Below are positions 1-11,325 of a DNA stretch of 64,000 nucleotides, in pieces. Numbering within the stretch: position 1 is the first letter of the stretch; every line of letters starts with the position of its first letter. The position numbers were made by a program, and so were the translations under genes. The stretch is from Bicyclus anynana. Taxonomy: Eukaryota > Arthropoda > Insecta > Lepidoptera > Nymphalidae. The stretch spans positions 3,410,001-3,474,000 of the forward strand of contig NC_069106.1 of the NCBI RefSeq assembly GCF_947172395.1, written 5' to 3'. The notes beneath the pieces are model-generated. The model did not search any database and had not been told where the DNA came from. It saw only the letters and a list, made by a program, of their open reading frames with translations.

Positions 1-436
1 AGTAGCCAAGGCATGAAAGAGTAACTAACATTTATACCATCAAAATCATCAAGTTTTTGCAAATCTCGGGAATCCGTGGATTTTTTCGGGACAAAAAGTA
101 GTCTATGTGTTAATCTATATTATAATCTATTTCCCTTCTAAATTTCAGCCAAATCGCTTTAGTAGTAGCGGCGTTAAAGAGTAAAAAACATCCATACAAA
201 GTTTCGCGTTTATAACACTCGCGGACGCTCGCGACTTCGTCCGCGTGGTATTTAGTTTTTCACAAATCCCTCGGAAACCATGGTTTATTCCGGGATAAAA
301 AGTAGTCTATGTGTTAATCTATATTATAATCTATTTCCCTTCTAAATTTCAGCCAAATCGCTTTAGTAGTAGCGGCGTTAAAGAGTAACAAACATCCAAA
401 CAACTATCCAAATGTACATACATTAATACAAACTCA
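1..436 (-). repeat. Two adjoining Helitron copies
   Basis: Two adjacent copies of the same non-autonomous element, each with the body CACAAATC..GGGATAAAAAGTAG..AAATTTCAGCCAAATCGCTT. A degraded GCGGACGCTCGCGACTTCGTCCGC hairpin lies between them at about 222-247. No coding capacity. Confidence 0.7.
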
Positions 437-444
437 CTACACAG

Positions 445-615
445 CCTCAGTAGCTCAACGGTAAGAGTGGTTGGACTCATCACCGAGGGGTGGTGGTTCA
501 ATCCTCACCCCGTTGGCCTATTGTCGTAGCCACTCCTAATACAGTCTTTCCCGACTGGGAATATTGGTCATATTATAAAAAAAATAGCAAGTATTCTTTA
601 AAAAAAAAAAGAAAA
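445..615 (+). repeat. tRNA-derived SINE (type 3)
   Basis: A tRNA-like head (AGCTCAACGG A-box region, GGTTCAATCC B box) is followed by a common body ending GGAATATTGGTCATAT and an A-rich tail. Related copies lie at 1417-1600, 36060-36325 (minus) and 61280-61400 (minus). Confidence 0.7.
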
Positions 616-639
616 TTAGTAGGATTACGATTATTAGGA

Positions 640-830
640 TACTAGCTGACGTCGCGCGGTTTCACCCGCGTGGTTCCCGTTCCCGTAGGAATACAGGGAT
701 AATATAGCCTATAGCCTTCCTCGATGAATGAGCTATCTAACACTGAAAGAATTTTTCAAATCGGACCAGTAGTTCCAGAGATTAGCGCGTTCAATCAAAC
801 AAACAAACTTTATAATATTAGTATAGATTA
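640..830 (-). repeat. Non-autonomous Helitron (GCCGCGCGGTTTCACCCGCG type)
   Basis: Begins ACTAGCTGACG with the GCGCGGTTTCACCCGCG hairpin and ends TTATAATATTAGTATAGAT, the complement of the canonical Helitron 5' end. It lies about 20 bp from the exon 3 donor of gene D. Confidence 0.75.
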
Positions 831-852
831 CGATAAACAATGACATACTAAC

Positions 853-2193
853 GCAATTTCTCCAATGTACACCACATTCATAACACCCACGATGCCTATC
901 CCAAAGCCGCTCAGTATTCTACCGCATAGCAACATGGCGAGGTTATTGGTCGTCGCCAAAATTATATATGCTATGATGAGTATAACCCCGCCGGCAAACA
1001 GACATGGCTTCCGACCTTTGATGTTTGACAGCCATCCCACTACATACGGACCTGGAAAATCAGAAAATTCAATGTTTAATCACATGATGAAGAGAAAAAA
1101 AACGTCATCCGCATAAACAAATTTTTTATATTTTTTTTTATAATTTGTATTTCAAGATTTATACTAACAACAATTACGTAAATTGATATCAGACAGATCT
1201 TGATCACGTGATCTGTCGATAACAAATGTCATTCCCATACATTTTTCTAGTTTTCGAAGCGTTAGCGATCGTAGAAATAGAGTCGACGTGCCACTTGGTT
1301 ACAGGGGCTGGTTGGTCCAATGGTTAGCAGATTTAAATCCCTTTATCTCCGAAACTATTGATCGCAGATCCTGTTACTTTTATAAAATTACTTTACTATT
1401 AGCATACTCCTAATTTAGCCTCAATAGCTCAACGGTTAGAGTCGTCGGACTTATAGTCGAGGGATGGTGGTTCGATCCCCGCCCCGTTGGTCTATTGTCG
1501 TACCCACTCCTAATAGTGTTTCCCGACTAGTTGGAGGGAAATAGGAATATTGGTCATATTTAAAAAAGATATGGCAAATATTCTTTAAAAAAAAACCTGT
1601 CATCATCCCTATTGTGCGTGATGGGTCTTTAACTCCATATACCCTCTCCTTTAAAAAAGAGGCCTGTCATTGTAGAGGGCCGTTAAGCTGATAATTATGA
1701 TGAACCAGCGGACGCCCGCGACTTCATCCGCGGTTTAGTTTTTCACAAATCCCTCGGGAACCATGAAATTTTCCAGAATAAAAAGTAGTCTAAATGTTAA
1801 TCCAGACTATAATCTATCTCTACTTCAAATTTCAGGTCATTCGGTTCAGTAGCCGAGGTGTGAAAGAGTAACAGACATTCATACCATCAAAATCATCAGG
1901 TTTTCGCAAATCTCGAGAATCCATTGTTTTTTTTCGGTATAAAAAGTAGCTTAGGCGTTAATCAGTAGTTGGGGCATTAAAGAGTAACAAACATCCAAAC
2001 ATACAACATTTCGCGTTTATAATATTAGTAGTATTACCTGGTATACATCCAACATATAACAAGGAAGCAATTAGAGAAAGCTGCGCATCTTTTAACGGTT
2101 CACTAAGTGGTGAGTGGTCACGATCTTGAAGCTTGGGTAGTGTGACGCCTGACCAGGCAACTGTGAAGCCTAAAACTAATTGTCCTATATACA
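853..2193 (-). CDS. Sugar porter D (Tret1-like), partial, cut by left window edge
   Basis: Two exons are visible on the minus strand: 2193..2038 (156 nt) and 1051..853 (199 nt). They match exons 2 and 3 of genes A, B and C in length and phase. Exon 2 encodes TM1 and its loop (VYIGQLVLGFTVAWSG, then LPKLQD) and ends at a GTAATA donor. Exon 3 encodes TM2-TM4 with the loop motif GRKPCLF and ends VVYIGEIA before GTTAGT. Family: MFS sugar porters (SLC2/Tret1-like), plasma-membrane hexose or trehalose carriers. The remaining exons (PESP region onward) lie left of position 1. I could not find exon 1, which in the paralogs is only 37-58 nt and may sit anywhere between 2.2 and 17.7 kb. No frame break is seen in the two exons. 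A Helitron reaches within a few bases of the exon 2 donor. Substrate is unknown. Confidence 0.86.
1324..1617 (+). repeat. Truncated TA-flanked MITE carrying a type 3 SINE
   Basis: Positions 1334-1412 and 1600-1617 (CTGTCATCATCCCTA end) match the end of the MITE seen complete at 38838-39667. A type 3 SINE (about 1417-1597) interrupts it. Confidence 0.6.
1704..2034 (-). repeat. Helitron composite abutting gene D exon 2
   Basis: Starts at the AGCGGACGCCCGCGACTTC hairpin and ends TTTATAATATTAGTAGT, only a few bases from the splice donor at 2036-2037. Confidence 0.75.
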
Positions 2194-2339
2194 CTGAAAA
2201 AAAATTAAAATACTTTAATACTTTCTTTTTAAGGTTCAAAATAAATCAAAAATTTTATTTATAGTTGTTATTTCAACAGTCTTTTATTTATTAGCATTAT
2301 TTGCCTCATAAACATTACATTGTCACATACATAGTCTAC

Positions 2340-2870
2340 AGTCCCTTGAAGCTGTGAAAAAATATACAAGGGGTTAAAAAGACCCATTATATACGAGGTA
2401 TTTTTAGGGCACGAGCCGTAAGGCGAGGGTCGCCTAAATAGAAACCGAGTTTATAATGGGTTTAGCCCCGCGTGTTACACTATACTTTTCACTACTATTG
2501 CGAGAAAATAAAATAATTCAATCCAGTATTTAATGTTAAAATTTTTTTAGCAAACGCAGCTAGCAACTCAATAAAAATCAAATAAACAAAAAATACGCAT
2601 TATTTTAGTATGATTAAACTATTTAAGAATTAAACCTTTGTTAAGTTAATGCGCACGGGTTATACATCCCAAATTAAACGAGTTATCGCATGAAAAAAAA
2701 CCTACTTGTATGTGAATAAAAGAAGTCGACCTTGTTGAATGTTGTACAACAACAACAACAGTGCAAAAATGTGTTCAAAACACATACATTATACACCTAC
2801 GAGTATAAGTAATGATGACTAACTGACAACAATGCATTTTACTTATATTTTTATTGCGGCTAAGGGCTCC
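2340..2870. other. No gene seen
   Basis: AT-rich sequence with a short (AAC)n run near 2745-2760. No exon pattern recognised; exon 1 of gene D was sought here without success. Confidence 0.5.
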
Positions 2871-3515
2871 CACACACGGGCCACTGGCCACAACCACAAA
2901 CGCCGCTACCGGCATATTTATTTAAATTTAAAAAACACAAGGATTTTATTTCAATTAAAATAATTGAACAAATCTAACTAAATAAAAAGAAATGAATAAA
3001 ATTATAACCCAAATGTTTGAGTTAAATCAAGATGGTGCCCATATAGCAACTATGACATGACTATTGACAGCAAACGTCAAAACGACCACTGTGTTGAAAA
3101 TGGCATAAATCTACCATTACTACCCATATCAGTGTTGCATTTCTAGGGAGAGAATGAATATATTTCAAAAGAATTAAAGTAAATTCGTATATCTGTATAA
3201 TTGAAAACATTAAAAATTGTATTTTCTTTTATTTCTGCCAGGGTGCAATGATTGATCCTTCGATCGATCCTTACAATCGTTGCTGCTCGCTTCTTGTGGC
3301 CCTCACCGGCCCCTAAATGCCAACACAAAATACCGCCACACGCCACTCGCGCGATCATGATACTGCATGTAAGGCTTAAAACCGCAGCCACAAGTGTCGA
3401 CCACCGGCCACAAGTGGCTGTCGCGCGCTTCAGCTACTTTTGTGGCCACTTCTTGCTTCCTGTAGCGGCGTTTGTGGCTGTGGCTCGTGTGCGGCGACTC
3501 TTACTTGTAATTTTT
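2866..3515. repeat. Element with GC-rich inverted ends enclosing another repeat
   Basis: The left end (GGCCACAACCACAAACGCCG region, about 2870-2915) and right end (GGCGTTTGTGGCTGTGGCTC, about 3472-3500) are inverted copies. The core 2925-3265 is a separate repeat that recurs at 42630-42970. No ORF with recognisable protein. Confidence 0.55.
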
Positions 3516-3777
3516 ACTGCGACTAACACGTAATACCTAATTTATATTTCTGCGGATAATGTCTACCTAATACCTAATTGATATTTCTGCATATAATAGT
3601 TTCCTGTTACATTTGCATATGGCATTCATTTTCTTTGTTTTTTGGGATTACATATATAATTTATTAGATGCAATGAAATACATAAGAACAAAATAAACAA
3701 AAAGTCTTTACAAATTACTAAATTTTAATGTTTATAAAGAAAATATTTACAAAAAATACACGCAATCTAATAGTTCA

Positions 3778-4303
3778 CTTATTAGTAGAGATGGGCCGAG
3801 TACTCGGTTGATACTCGGTACTCGGCGTACTCGGCGGATTTTTTGATACTCGTACTCGGCCGAATAACTCGGTGGGTGAATGCCGAGTAAACTTTGTTTA
3901 AGAAAAGCATTATTTAGGTAGATATAATTTAAATAAACAGTGTTAATCAAAAAGTATTTATTAGTAATTTAGAAAATCCTTTAAAATCTCGATTAAATTT
4001 AAATAAAATTAAAATGTTTTTTTCATTTAAAAGAGCAACTGTTGAGTTTTTCGCCCTCTCTTCTTAACAAGAGACTGCGCCTTCCTAGCTGGTGGTAGAG
4101 TCACTACAAATAGTCAAACTTGACGTTTCAAAAGTGCTCGTAAACTAAGCCTACTTGAAATAAACAATTTTTTACGCGCGAAATAGAAATTTGATTGAAC
4201 CGAGCTACTCGGCCGAGTACTCGGTTGAAAAAAAATTTAACCGAGTAAAACTCGGTACTCGTTACTCGGCAAAAGTGTTACTCGGCGCATCTCTACTTAT
4301 TAG
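3778..4303. mobile_element. hAT-like non-autonomous element with 8-bp target duplication
   Basis: The direct 8-bp repeat CTTATTAG lies at 3778-3785 and 4296-4303. The element 3786-4295 has 17-bp inverted ends TAGAGATGGGCCGAGTA / TAGAGATGCGCCGAGTA (one mismatch) followed by degenerate ACTCGG repeats. Its core (about 4020-4170) is a jockey-like LINE 3' end in plus orientation. Confidence 0.8.
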
Positions 4304-4439
4304 TAAGATCCCAATTCACTGGCACTATTCGCCCTCTGGATTTCAAGGCTCCTATCACAGCATGTTAAGCTATTATAGAGTTTTAAGTATTGTGGCTTTG
4401 CCAGGTAACAGGTTTCGCGTAGGAAGAGTACCTATTCAA

Positions 4440-5075
4440 AAAATTCAAAATTCAAAATTCATTTATTTCAAGTAGGCTCAGTTTACAAGCACTTTTGACA
4501 CGTCAGTTGACTATTTGTAAAGATTCTACCACCGGTTCGGAAGGCAGGTTCTGCTGAGAAGATACCGGCAAGAAACTCAACAGTTGCTCTTTTGAAAAAG
4601 TCATACAGTATTACAATTTACATTTGATAACAATTAAATTACAATTTCTTATAGTTTTATTTCCTGTGTGAAGGTGGAAGCTGATCCAATGGCCTCCAAG
4701 CACCTTTGTCTTTAAGGAACTCATCAATAGTGTAGTAACCTCGACTAAGTAAATGTTTTTTAACACATTGCTTAAAGTTGTGCATTGGCAAGTCCATCAC
4801 AGTCTTGGGGATCTTGTTATAGAAGAGTACACCCAAACCCACAAAAGGTTTTTTAACTCTTTGGAGACGATATGCAGAAATAACTAACTTATGCCCGTGT
4901 CTAGTAAGACGTGGGTTTAAATCTCCTTTTCGTTTGTACAAATTAATATTTTGTCTTACATAAACTATATTGTTATATATATACTGACAGGCTACTGTTA
5001 AAATGCCTATATATCTACAGTATCGTGTTAGAAGGAGAGATATAGAGATTACTTTGATATTATACTCTATCAAGT
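4440..5075 (-). mobile_element. Jockey-like LINE 3' end with reverse transcriptase C-terminus
   Basis: A 138-codon minus-strand frame (5073..4657) contains FYNKIPKTVMDLPMHNFK and YYTIDEFL, typical of the C-terminal end of jockey-group LINE polymerases. Below it lies the 3' UTR, ending in AATTTTGAATTTTG repeats at 4440-4460. It is 5'-truncated. The same 3' end recurs at 29196-29548. Confidence 0.8.
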
Positions 5076-5614
5076 TGCAAGAACTTCGTTAGAGAATAGC
5101 GTCATGATGATGATGATGATTATGATAATTATGATATAAATTACTTACAACATGTAACAATAAGCACCTGACGCTTCCATCCGGTTATTTTAATGAAATT
5201 AAGCTTCATAATATATCTGTAACAAGTATATTTATTAATTAACCTACGAATTATTTACAGACATGTTGTTAGTTTTGGGAACTCCATATGTGTTACTGTT
5301 TTGTTTTCATAAATAACTGAATGTACTGAATATTTGGAACCCACATAACTTTAAATTTTAGTTTATAACCATTAAATCATGACGTAACTTGACGTTTTAA
5401 AAGTACTTGTAAACGAAGCCTAATTTAAATAAATTAACTTTGATTTGATTTGATTATACTTTAGTGATTGTGTAAAAAGACGTATTGGAAAATGCAAAAA
5501 ATTATGTACCATACTGAGATACAGATAATAATTCTATGGATCGACTGTGCAGATGCCGGGTCTATCTGAGAAAACTCCGAGACTTGTTACTTTGTTACTT
5601 GTTACATAACACTT

Positions 5615-5825
5615 TTTTTTTCTATTCTTTACAAGTTAGCCCTTGACTACAATCTCACCTGATGGTAAGTGATGATGTAATCTAAGATGGATGAAAATCC
5701 ACACTCCTTTCGGTTTCGGTACGTCTTTGTCGGTAGAGTGGTAACTAGCCACGGCCAAAGCCTTCCACCAGACCTGGACCAATTAAGAAAACCTCAATCG
5801 GCCCAGCCGGGAATCGAACCCAGAT
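5615..5825 (-). repeat. tRNA-derived SINE (type 2), partial
   Basis: Contains ACAAGTTAGCCCTTGACTAC, the C(A)CTCCTTTCGGTTTC body and the complement of the GGTTCGATTCCCGGCTGGG B box. Confidence 0.8.
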
Positions 5826-6047
5826 AATACTTCCCCTTCCCTGTTCGTGTTGTTCTCCTGCCCAGCCAAGTTTGATACGGTGCTACTATTAAAGTTTTGG
5901 GATACCCTTTCTTATGAAGAACTTCTTGGTCAAGGCCTTCAAACAGATTATAGAAATATTTTGGTATGCCTTTCGCAACCACTTCTACCGAATACAAATT
6001 AAACACTCAGCCATTTTTCGTTAATTCATTTAGGTTACAGTATCCAT

Positions 6048-6335
6048 GGACATGACCTCTGCCTCCGATTCCGGAGGGTGTGGGTCCGAATCCGGTTCGG
6101 GGCATGCACCTCCAACTTTTCAGTTGTGTGCATTTTAAGAAATTAAATATCACGTGTATCAAACGGTGAAGGAAAACATCGTGAGGAAACCTGCATACCA
6201 GAGAATTTTCTCAATTCTCTGCGTGTGTGAAGTCTGCCAATACGCATTGGGCCAGCGTGGTGGACTATTGGCCTAACCCTTCTCATTCTAAGAGGAGACT
6301 GGAACTCAGCAGTGACCGAATATGGGTTGATAACG
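6048..6335 (+). repeat. tRNA-derived SINE (type 1)
   Basis: ATGACCTCTGCCTCCGATTC head, GGGGCATGCACCTCCAACTT, and end GAATATGGGTTGATAACGAC. The head before the A box is incomplete. Confidence 0.85.
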
Positions 6336-6365
6336 ACGAACGAATCCATGTATTGTTATTTTATT

Positions 6366-7165
6366 AAACAACTAGCAGAACCTCGCGGTTTCATCCGCGT
6401 AGTTCCCGTTCCCGTAGGAAAACGTGGATAAAATATAGCCTATATCACTCGGGGATAGTGTAGCTTCTCAACAGTGAAAGATTTATTCAAATCGGTTCAG
6501 TAGTTTCAGAGCCTATTCATTGCAAACTTTATAATATTAATATAGATAAAAAGACTCGTAAGGAGTAATGACAAATCCAAGTAATCCAGGTTACATCTCT
6601 AGGGCGGGCGGGCGGGCGGACTTAGTGATGGTGGCAACCAAAAACACAACAACCGAGTGTTACCGCACAACCAATCGCCAAAAGAGGAGAAACATCACAT
6701 CTTGCATCGCATAGCAACCATGGACACTTCGCCAAGAGTGGAAATCAATGTAAACTTTCAAGCCCTATTTCACCACTTCAGGGGTTGAATTTTAAAAATT
6801 TTTGAATCCCATTTTATTTCGTATTTGTTTCATGACTTATGAACAAATTTTTAAAACTCTAACTCTAAAAATGAAGGACTTTCCATACAAACTTTCAACC
6901 CCTATTTCACCTCTTTTTCATTTTATTTTCGCAATAAAAAGTATCCTATAACCTTCTCCGTATTATGGTTGTAAACCGTGCCAAATTTCATTTGATTTCA
7001 TTCAGCGTGATGCCCGAATAACAAAAAAACACGGACAGACAGACAGACAAAATCGAAAAAAAAATATTTTTAGCTTCAGTATCGATTATATAAACCCAAC
7101 AAAAATTTTCAAATTATCTTCAATGTACAGAATGTACAGAATTCGTATTATAAGTATAGATTCTA
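6366..7165. repeat. Helitron copies in tandem
   Basis: 6366-6546 is a reverse copy of the CGCGGTTTCATCCGCG type ending ATAATATTAATATAGAT. 6720-7165 is a second family (TTTCAAGCCCTATTTCACCA, cognate with 11326-11902) ending TTATAAGTATAGATTC. A (GGGC)n run lies at 6602-6619. Confidence 0.7.
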
Positions 7166-7562
7166 GATGGTGCTGGCGTCTTTTATGTCACACTAAAGAT
7201 TGTTGTTACAAATGGTATAAGTAAAATCTCAAATTGGAAATTAATGTATAGAATTTGACTAGTTTTATTATAAGTACAGATAATAATGTAAAGTCTTATT
7301 ATTAGAGAAAGAACACGTGGAGCTTAAGCTAAGCTTATTTTTTGCGCAAAAGATTAGCCTGACTGTCCAGCGCGGAAATGCAGCCAGTATTATTACCACC
7401 ATTCCACGAGAGCCTGATTTGTATAGCTTTTAGAATAAATTACCTTAATTTCCTTAATGTATTCTTTAGCTAACCAAGCCTAATAACTATACAAATCATG
7501 TCCACGTGGAATGGTGGCAAGAAGATTAGCTAGCTTTGGCATTGGACAGCCAGGCTTTTATT

Positions 7563-7890
7563 ATTTTTTTTTTATTCTTTACTAGTAAGCCCTTAACTAC
7601 AATCTCACCTGATGGTAAGTGATGATGCAGTCTAAGATGGAAGCGGGCTAACTTGTTAGGAGGAGGATGAAAATCCACACTCCTTTCGGTTTCTACACGA
7701 CATCGTACTGGAACGCTAAATCGCTTGCCGGTACGTCTTTGTCGGTAGAGTAGTAACTAGCCACGGCCGAAGCCTCCCACCAGCCAGACCTGGACCAATT
7801 AAGAAAACCTCAATCGGCTCAGCCGGGGATCGAACCCAGGACCTCCGTCTTGTAAATCCACCGCGCATACCACTGCACCACGGAGGCTGA
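7563..7890 (-). repeat. tRNA-derived SINE (type 2), near full length
   Basis: Complement of GCCTCCGTGG..GCAGTGGTATGCGCGG, then GGTTCGATCCCCGGC B box, CTGGTGGGAGGCTTCGGCC, and the TTGTAG..AATAAA tail. It is the longest minus copy in this part. Confidence 0.88.
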
Positions 7891-8094
7891 TATATAGAAT
7901 TAATACATACATTGACTCCTACAAGTGAGACAAAATCTAAAGACACACCACAGGAAATCCGTTAAATATATAGGTACCTACAAGAACGACCAAAAGCATT
8001 AAACCTACATTTATACACGGAAAACATATCCCTTGTCTGGGTATTTAATTATCCATACACAGCAGCGGCGAAGGGTCCAAACAAGCCGATTCCC

Positions 8095-8590
8095 GCAAGG
8101 TTCATCATCATCATCATCACATCAGCCAATGGACGTCCACTGCAGGACATAGGCCTTTTGTAGGGACTTCCAAACATCACGATACTGAGCCACCTGCATC
8201 CAGCGAATGTCTGCGACTCGCTTGATGTCGTCAGTCCACCTGGTGGGGGTCGACCAATACTGCGCTTATTAGTGCGGGGTCGCCATTCCAGCACTTTAGG
8301 ACCCCAATGTCTATCGGCTCTTCGAACTATGTGCCCCAACGCCTATTGCCACTTCAGTTGAGCGTTGAGCTATGTCAGTGACTTTGGTTCTTCTGCGGAT
8401 CTCCTCACTTCTGATTCGATCACGCAGAGATACTCCTAACATAGCTCATTCCATCGCCCGCTGTGTGACTCTGAGCTTCTTATGAGGCCCATAGTTAGCG
8501 ACCAAGTCTCGGAACCACAGGTCATCACTGGCAACACGCACTGTTCAAAGACTTTTGTCTTCAGGCACTGAGGAATTTCCTATTTTGGAT
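8095..8590 (-). mobile_element. RTE-like LINE 3' fragment
   Basis: A (CAT)n tail at 8103-8120 is followed on the minus strand by codons of the conserved C-terminus (GHIVRRADRHWGPKVLEW, KRSIGRPP) of RTE-clade LINE proteins. It is frame-broken and 5'-truncated. Confidence 0.75.
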
Positions 8591-9125
8591 CAAAATGATT
8601 TCCTTTTCTTTAAATCGTTTATTAATCACGCAAAAAGGTATAACAATTTTCTGAAGGTCAAGAACTGGTTGTCCTAGCTAGATTTTATGGATCTGTGTTA
8701 GGAATAACCAGGCCTCTCCCCCGGATTAATTACAATTATAGCAAAAAAGTGTGAGAGAATTTTAAAGAAAAATAATAACAAAAAACAATGTCTTTGTGGC
8801 GGCTTACCTTCATCAAAATTCCATCCTTCGCCACTGACACAGACACGAATAGTATTTAAACAGAAAGAATCAACTCTTATGTAATGCCGTAGGTACTTAA
8901 TAAGACTAAAAGAGGATATGGGTCTTACAATTATGATAACAGTATCTACGAGTAATACTTAATCTTTAGCTATTGTCAATAAGACTCGGTTTACATAGAT
9001 AACGTGGCTAAATCTCGGTGATATTTGTACATGACTTTATGACCGAGTGGTCCAAGGTTTGATTCCTTCATGTCTAATTTATTTCATTATTATATATTTT
9101 AAAATGTTCATATTACATTTTGAGC
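8590..9125. other. No gene seen
   Basis: AT-rich sequence with no repeat or exon that I could recognise, apart from a GTAAGC at 8808-8813 (minus) that would be a good donor but lacks an in-frame ATG. Confidence 0.4.
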
Positions 9126-9127
9126 CG

Positions 9128-9387
9128 TTTTGAGAGCCGTGATAGCCCAATGGATATGACCTCTGCCTCCGATTCCGGAGGGTTCGAATCCGGTCCGGGG
9201 CATGCACCTCCAACTTTTCAGTTGTGTGCATTTTAAGAAATTAAATATCACGTGTCTCAAACGGTGAAGGAAAACATCGTGAGGAAACCTGCACACCAGA
9301 GAATTTCTTAATTCTCTGCGTGTGTGAAGTCTGCCAATCCGCATTGGGCCAGCGTGGTGAACTATTGGCCTAACCCCTCTCATACTG
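9128..9387 (+). repeat. tRNA-derived SINE (type 1), 3'-truncated
   Basis: GAGCCGTGATAGCCCAATGG head through CCTAACCCCTCTCAT; the GAGGAGACTCGAGC end is missing. Confidence 0.85.
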
Positions 9388-9789
9388 ATCCGATTTCAAA
9401 AATTCTTTCACCAGTAGAAAGCTACGTTATTGAGGAGTGCTATAGGTTATATTTTATATAGGTATCGTATAAATTAGCAGAGTTATCATAGTTTTTGTCA
9501 TACAGGTCAGACCGAAATTCATCATAAACAGACTTATTCGCATGCGCTGCCTTATTCATTGTGTAAAATTGAAATCAATGTATGGAGGCTTTATGTACCT
9601 TTAAAAGTTCTACAAAAAAGTCCGCGACACCATATATCTATCTTCTATATTATAGCAGATATAGTACCTTTAGTGTTTTAAATAATATAAATTTTATATA
9701 CTTAGGTTTACGTCATTATTTATACTACTAAACTGAAATACTTATCAAAATAAATTATTTAATAATTACAAGGATATTATGGAGTTAAG

Positions 9790-9893
9790 ATTGGGCTGGG
9801 GGTAGGGTAGGGAAGGGGTAGGGTAGGGTAGGGTAGGGATAGTTGAAAGTTTACATCGAGTTTCACGCGGACGAAGTCGCGGGCGTCCGCTAG
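9790..9893 (+). repeat. Helitron 3' end with TAGGG tandem repeat
   Basis: A (TAGGG)n array at 9801-9839 precedes TTTACATCGAGTTTCACGCG and the terminal hairpin GGACGAAGTCGCGGGCGTCC-GCTAG. Confidence 0.75.
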
Positions 9894-10454
9894 TTATTAT
9901 ATATTCATGATGAACTTCCGCAAAGTAACGCCTGCTTCTATCCAATACAAAAATAAATTTGAAAGTGATCATAAGGCAGCACATACGATATTATTTTTGA
10001 CTTTTAAGTTTATTTTTGTGATTTTGAAGGAAGTTAAATATTTTTGTTAAACTGATTTTATTTTTCTGTTTTAAGTGTGTCCTAGTCTGTCTATAGTGAG
10101 CGAAAGCGACACAGTACGGGGAATATCATTATTTTCATTTTAGCACAAAATTACTTAACCGATTTTCATGAAAATGAAATGGGACCAATCTGGAAGTAAC
10201 TTGGACTGGACTTTCAAACAAAAAAATATATTTTTTAAATTGGTTAGGAAATGACGAAGTTAAGAGGTAACAAACATTAAATTGAAAATTTAAAAAAAAA
10301 ATACGTGTGCAAAAAACTTCGCAACTATAATTATTTATTTATTTTAGTTTTAGTTTTAGTATTTGTTGGAGTATTTCTGACTCAGTCCTGAACTCTTTCA
10401 CCATAGCATACGACATTTTATTCAAATTAAGTACTTTTCGAAAAAAAATATTTA

Positions 10455-10985
10455 AATTTTTGGCTGGTGGCTTCGGCCGAGGCTAGTTAACACCTTACCG
10501 GCAAAGAAATGCCGCCAAGCGATTTAGCGTTCCGGTACGATGCCGTGTAGAAAACGAAAGGGGAAATTTTCATCCTCCTCCTAACAAGTTAGCCCGCTTC
10601 CGTCTTAGACTGCATCATCATTTACCATCAGGTGAGATTGTAGTCGTGATAGCCCAGTGGATATGACCTCTGCCTCCGATTCCGGAGGGTGTGGGTTCGA
10701 ATCCAGTCCGGGGCATGCACCTCCAACTTTTCAGTTGTGTGCATTTTAAGAAATTAAATATCACGTGTCTCAATCGGTGAAGGAAAACATCGTGAGGAAA
10801 CCTGCATACCAGAGAATTATCTTAATTCTCTGCGTGTGTGAAGTCTGTCAATCCGCATTGGGCCAGCGTGGTGGACTATTGGCCTAACCCCTCTCATTCT
10901 GAGAGGAGACTCGAGCTCAGCAGTGAGCCAAATATGGGTTGATGACGACGAGATTGTAGTCAAGGGCTAATTTGTAAAGAAAAAA
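10455..10985 (+). repeat. Type 2 SINE interrupted by a type 1 SINE
   Basis: A type 2 SINE body (GGCTTCGGCC..CATCAGGTGAGATTGTAGT) is split by a complete type 1 SINE (10645-10950). The target repeat AGATTGTAGT lies at 10635-10644 and 10951-10960. The host SINE resumes CAAGGGCTAA after the insertion. Confidence 0.9.
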
Positions 10986-11034
10986 AAGTCATAAACAGTG
11001 TGGGAAAAAATAAAATAATAGCAGGAAAAATGAG

Positions 11035-11165
11035 GCATTGGAGACCTCTATGACGCAGTTGGTAGTGCTGTGGTAATCAACAGACAACTTCTGGGTTCGA
11101 TTCCCAGCTCGGGTCAGTTTTTTTTTTATTCTCTACAAGTTAGCAATTGCCTACAATCTCCCTTT
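11035..11165 (+). repeat. tRNA-derived SINE (type 4)
   Basis: tRNA-like head GACCTCTATGACGCAGTTGG with a perfect T-arm CTGGG-TTCGATT-CCCAG; a second copy is at 14880-14985. The acceptor stem does not pair fully and the tail resembles other SINEs, so it is not called as a tRNA gene. Confidence 0.65.
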
Positions 11166-11268
11166 TTTGAAGTCGGTTAAAAACTAAATTAAACAATGGC
11201 AAAACTTAATTACTAAACATCGTAAGAATGAGGATCCTACAGAAGTCCCTGTTGAATTGAATTAAATG

Positions 11269-11286
11269 CCCCCCCCCCCCCCCCCC
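11269..11286. repeat. Poly(C) run
   Basis: Eighteen consecutive C residues. Confidence 0.95.
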
Positions 11287-11325
11287 AGCTACAGCTATCT
11301 TCTATATCTATATCTATATATATTT

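Noticed and set aside
445..520. tRNA gene
   Set aside because: A/B boxes are present but a shared non-tRNA body and A-rich tail follow, with copies at 1417, 36060 and 61280.
3793..4290. ACTCGG repeats as a satellite or CRISPR-like array
   Set aside because: Units are irregular and confined to the two ends of a hAT-like element.
4657..5073. 138-codon minus frame as a host gene
   Set aside because: Its wording is that of a LINE polymerase C-terminus and the 3' UTR recurs at 29196-29548.
11043..11117. tRNA gene
   Set aside because: T-arm and A box are good, but the acceptor stem pairs poorly, a second copy occurs at 14880 and a SINE-like tail follows; read as a SINE head.
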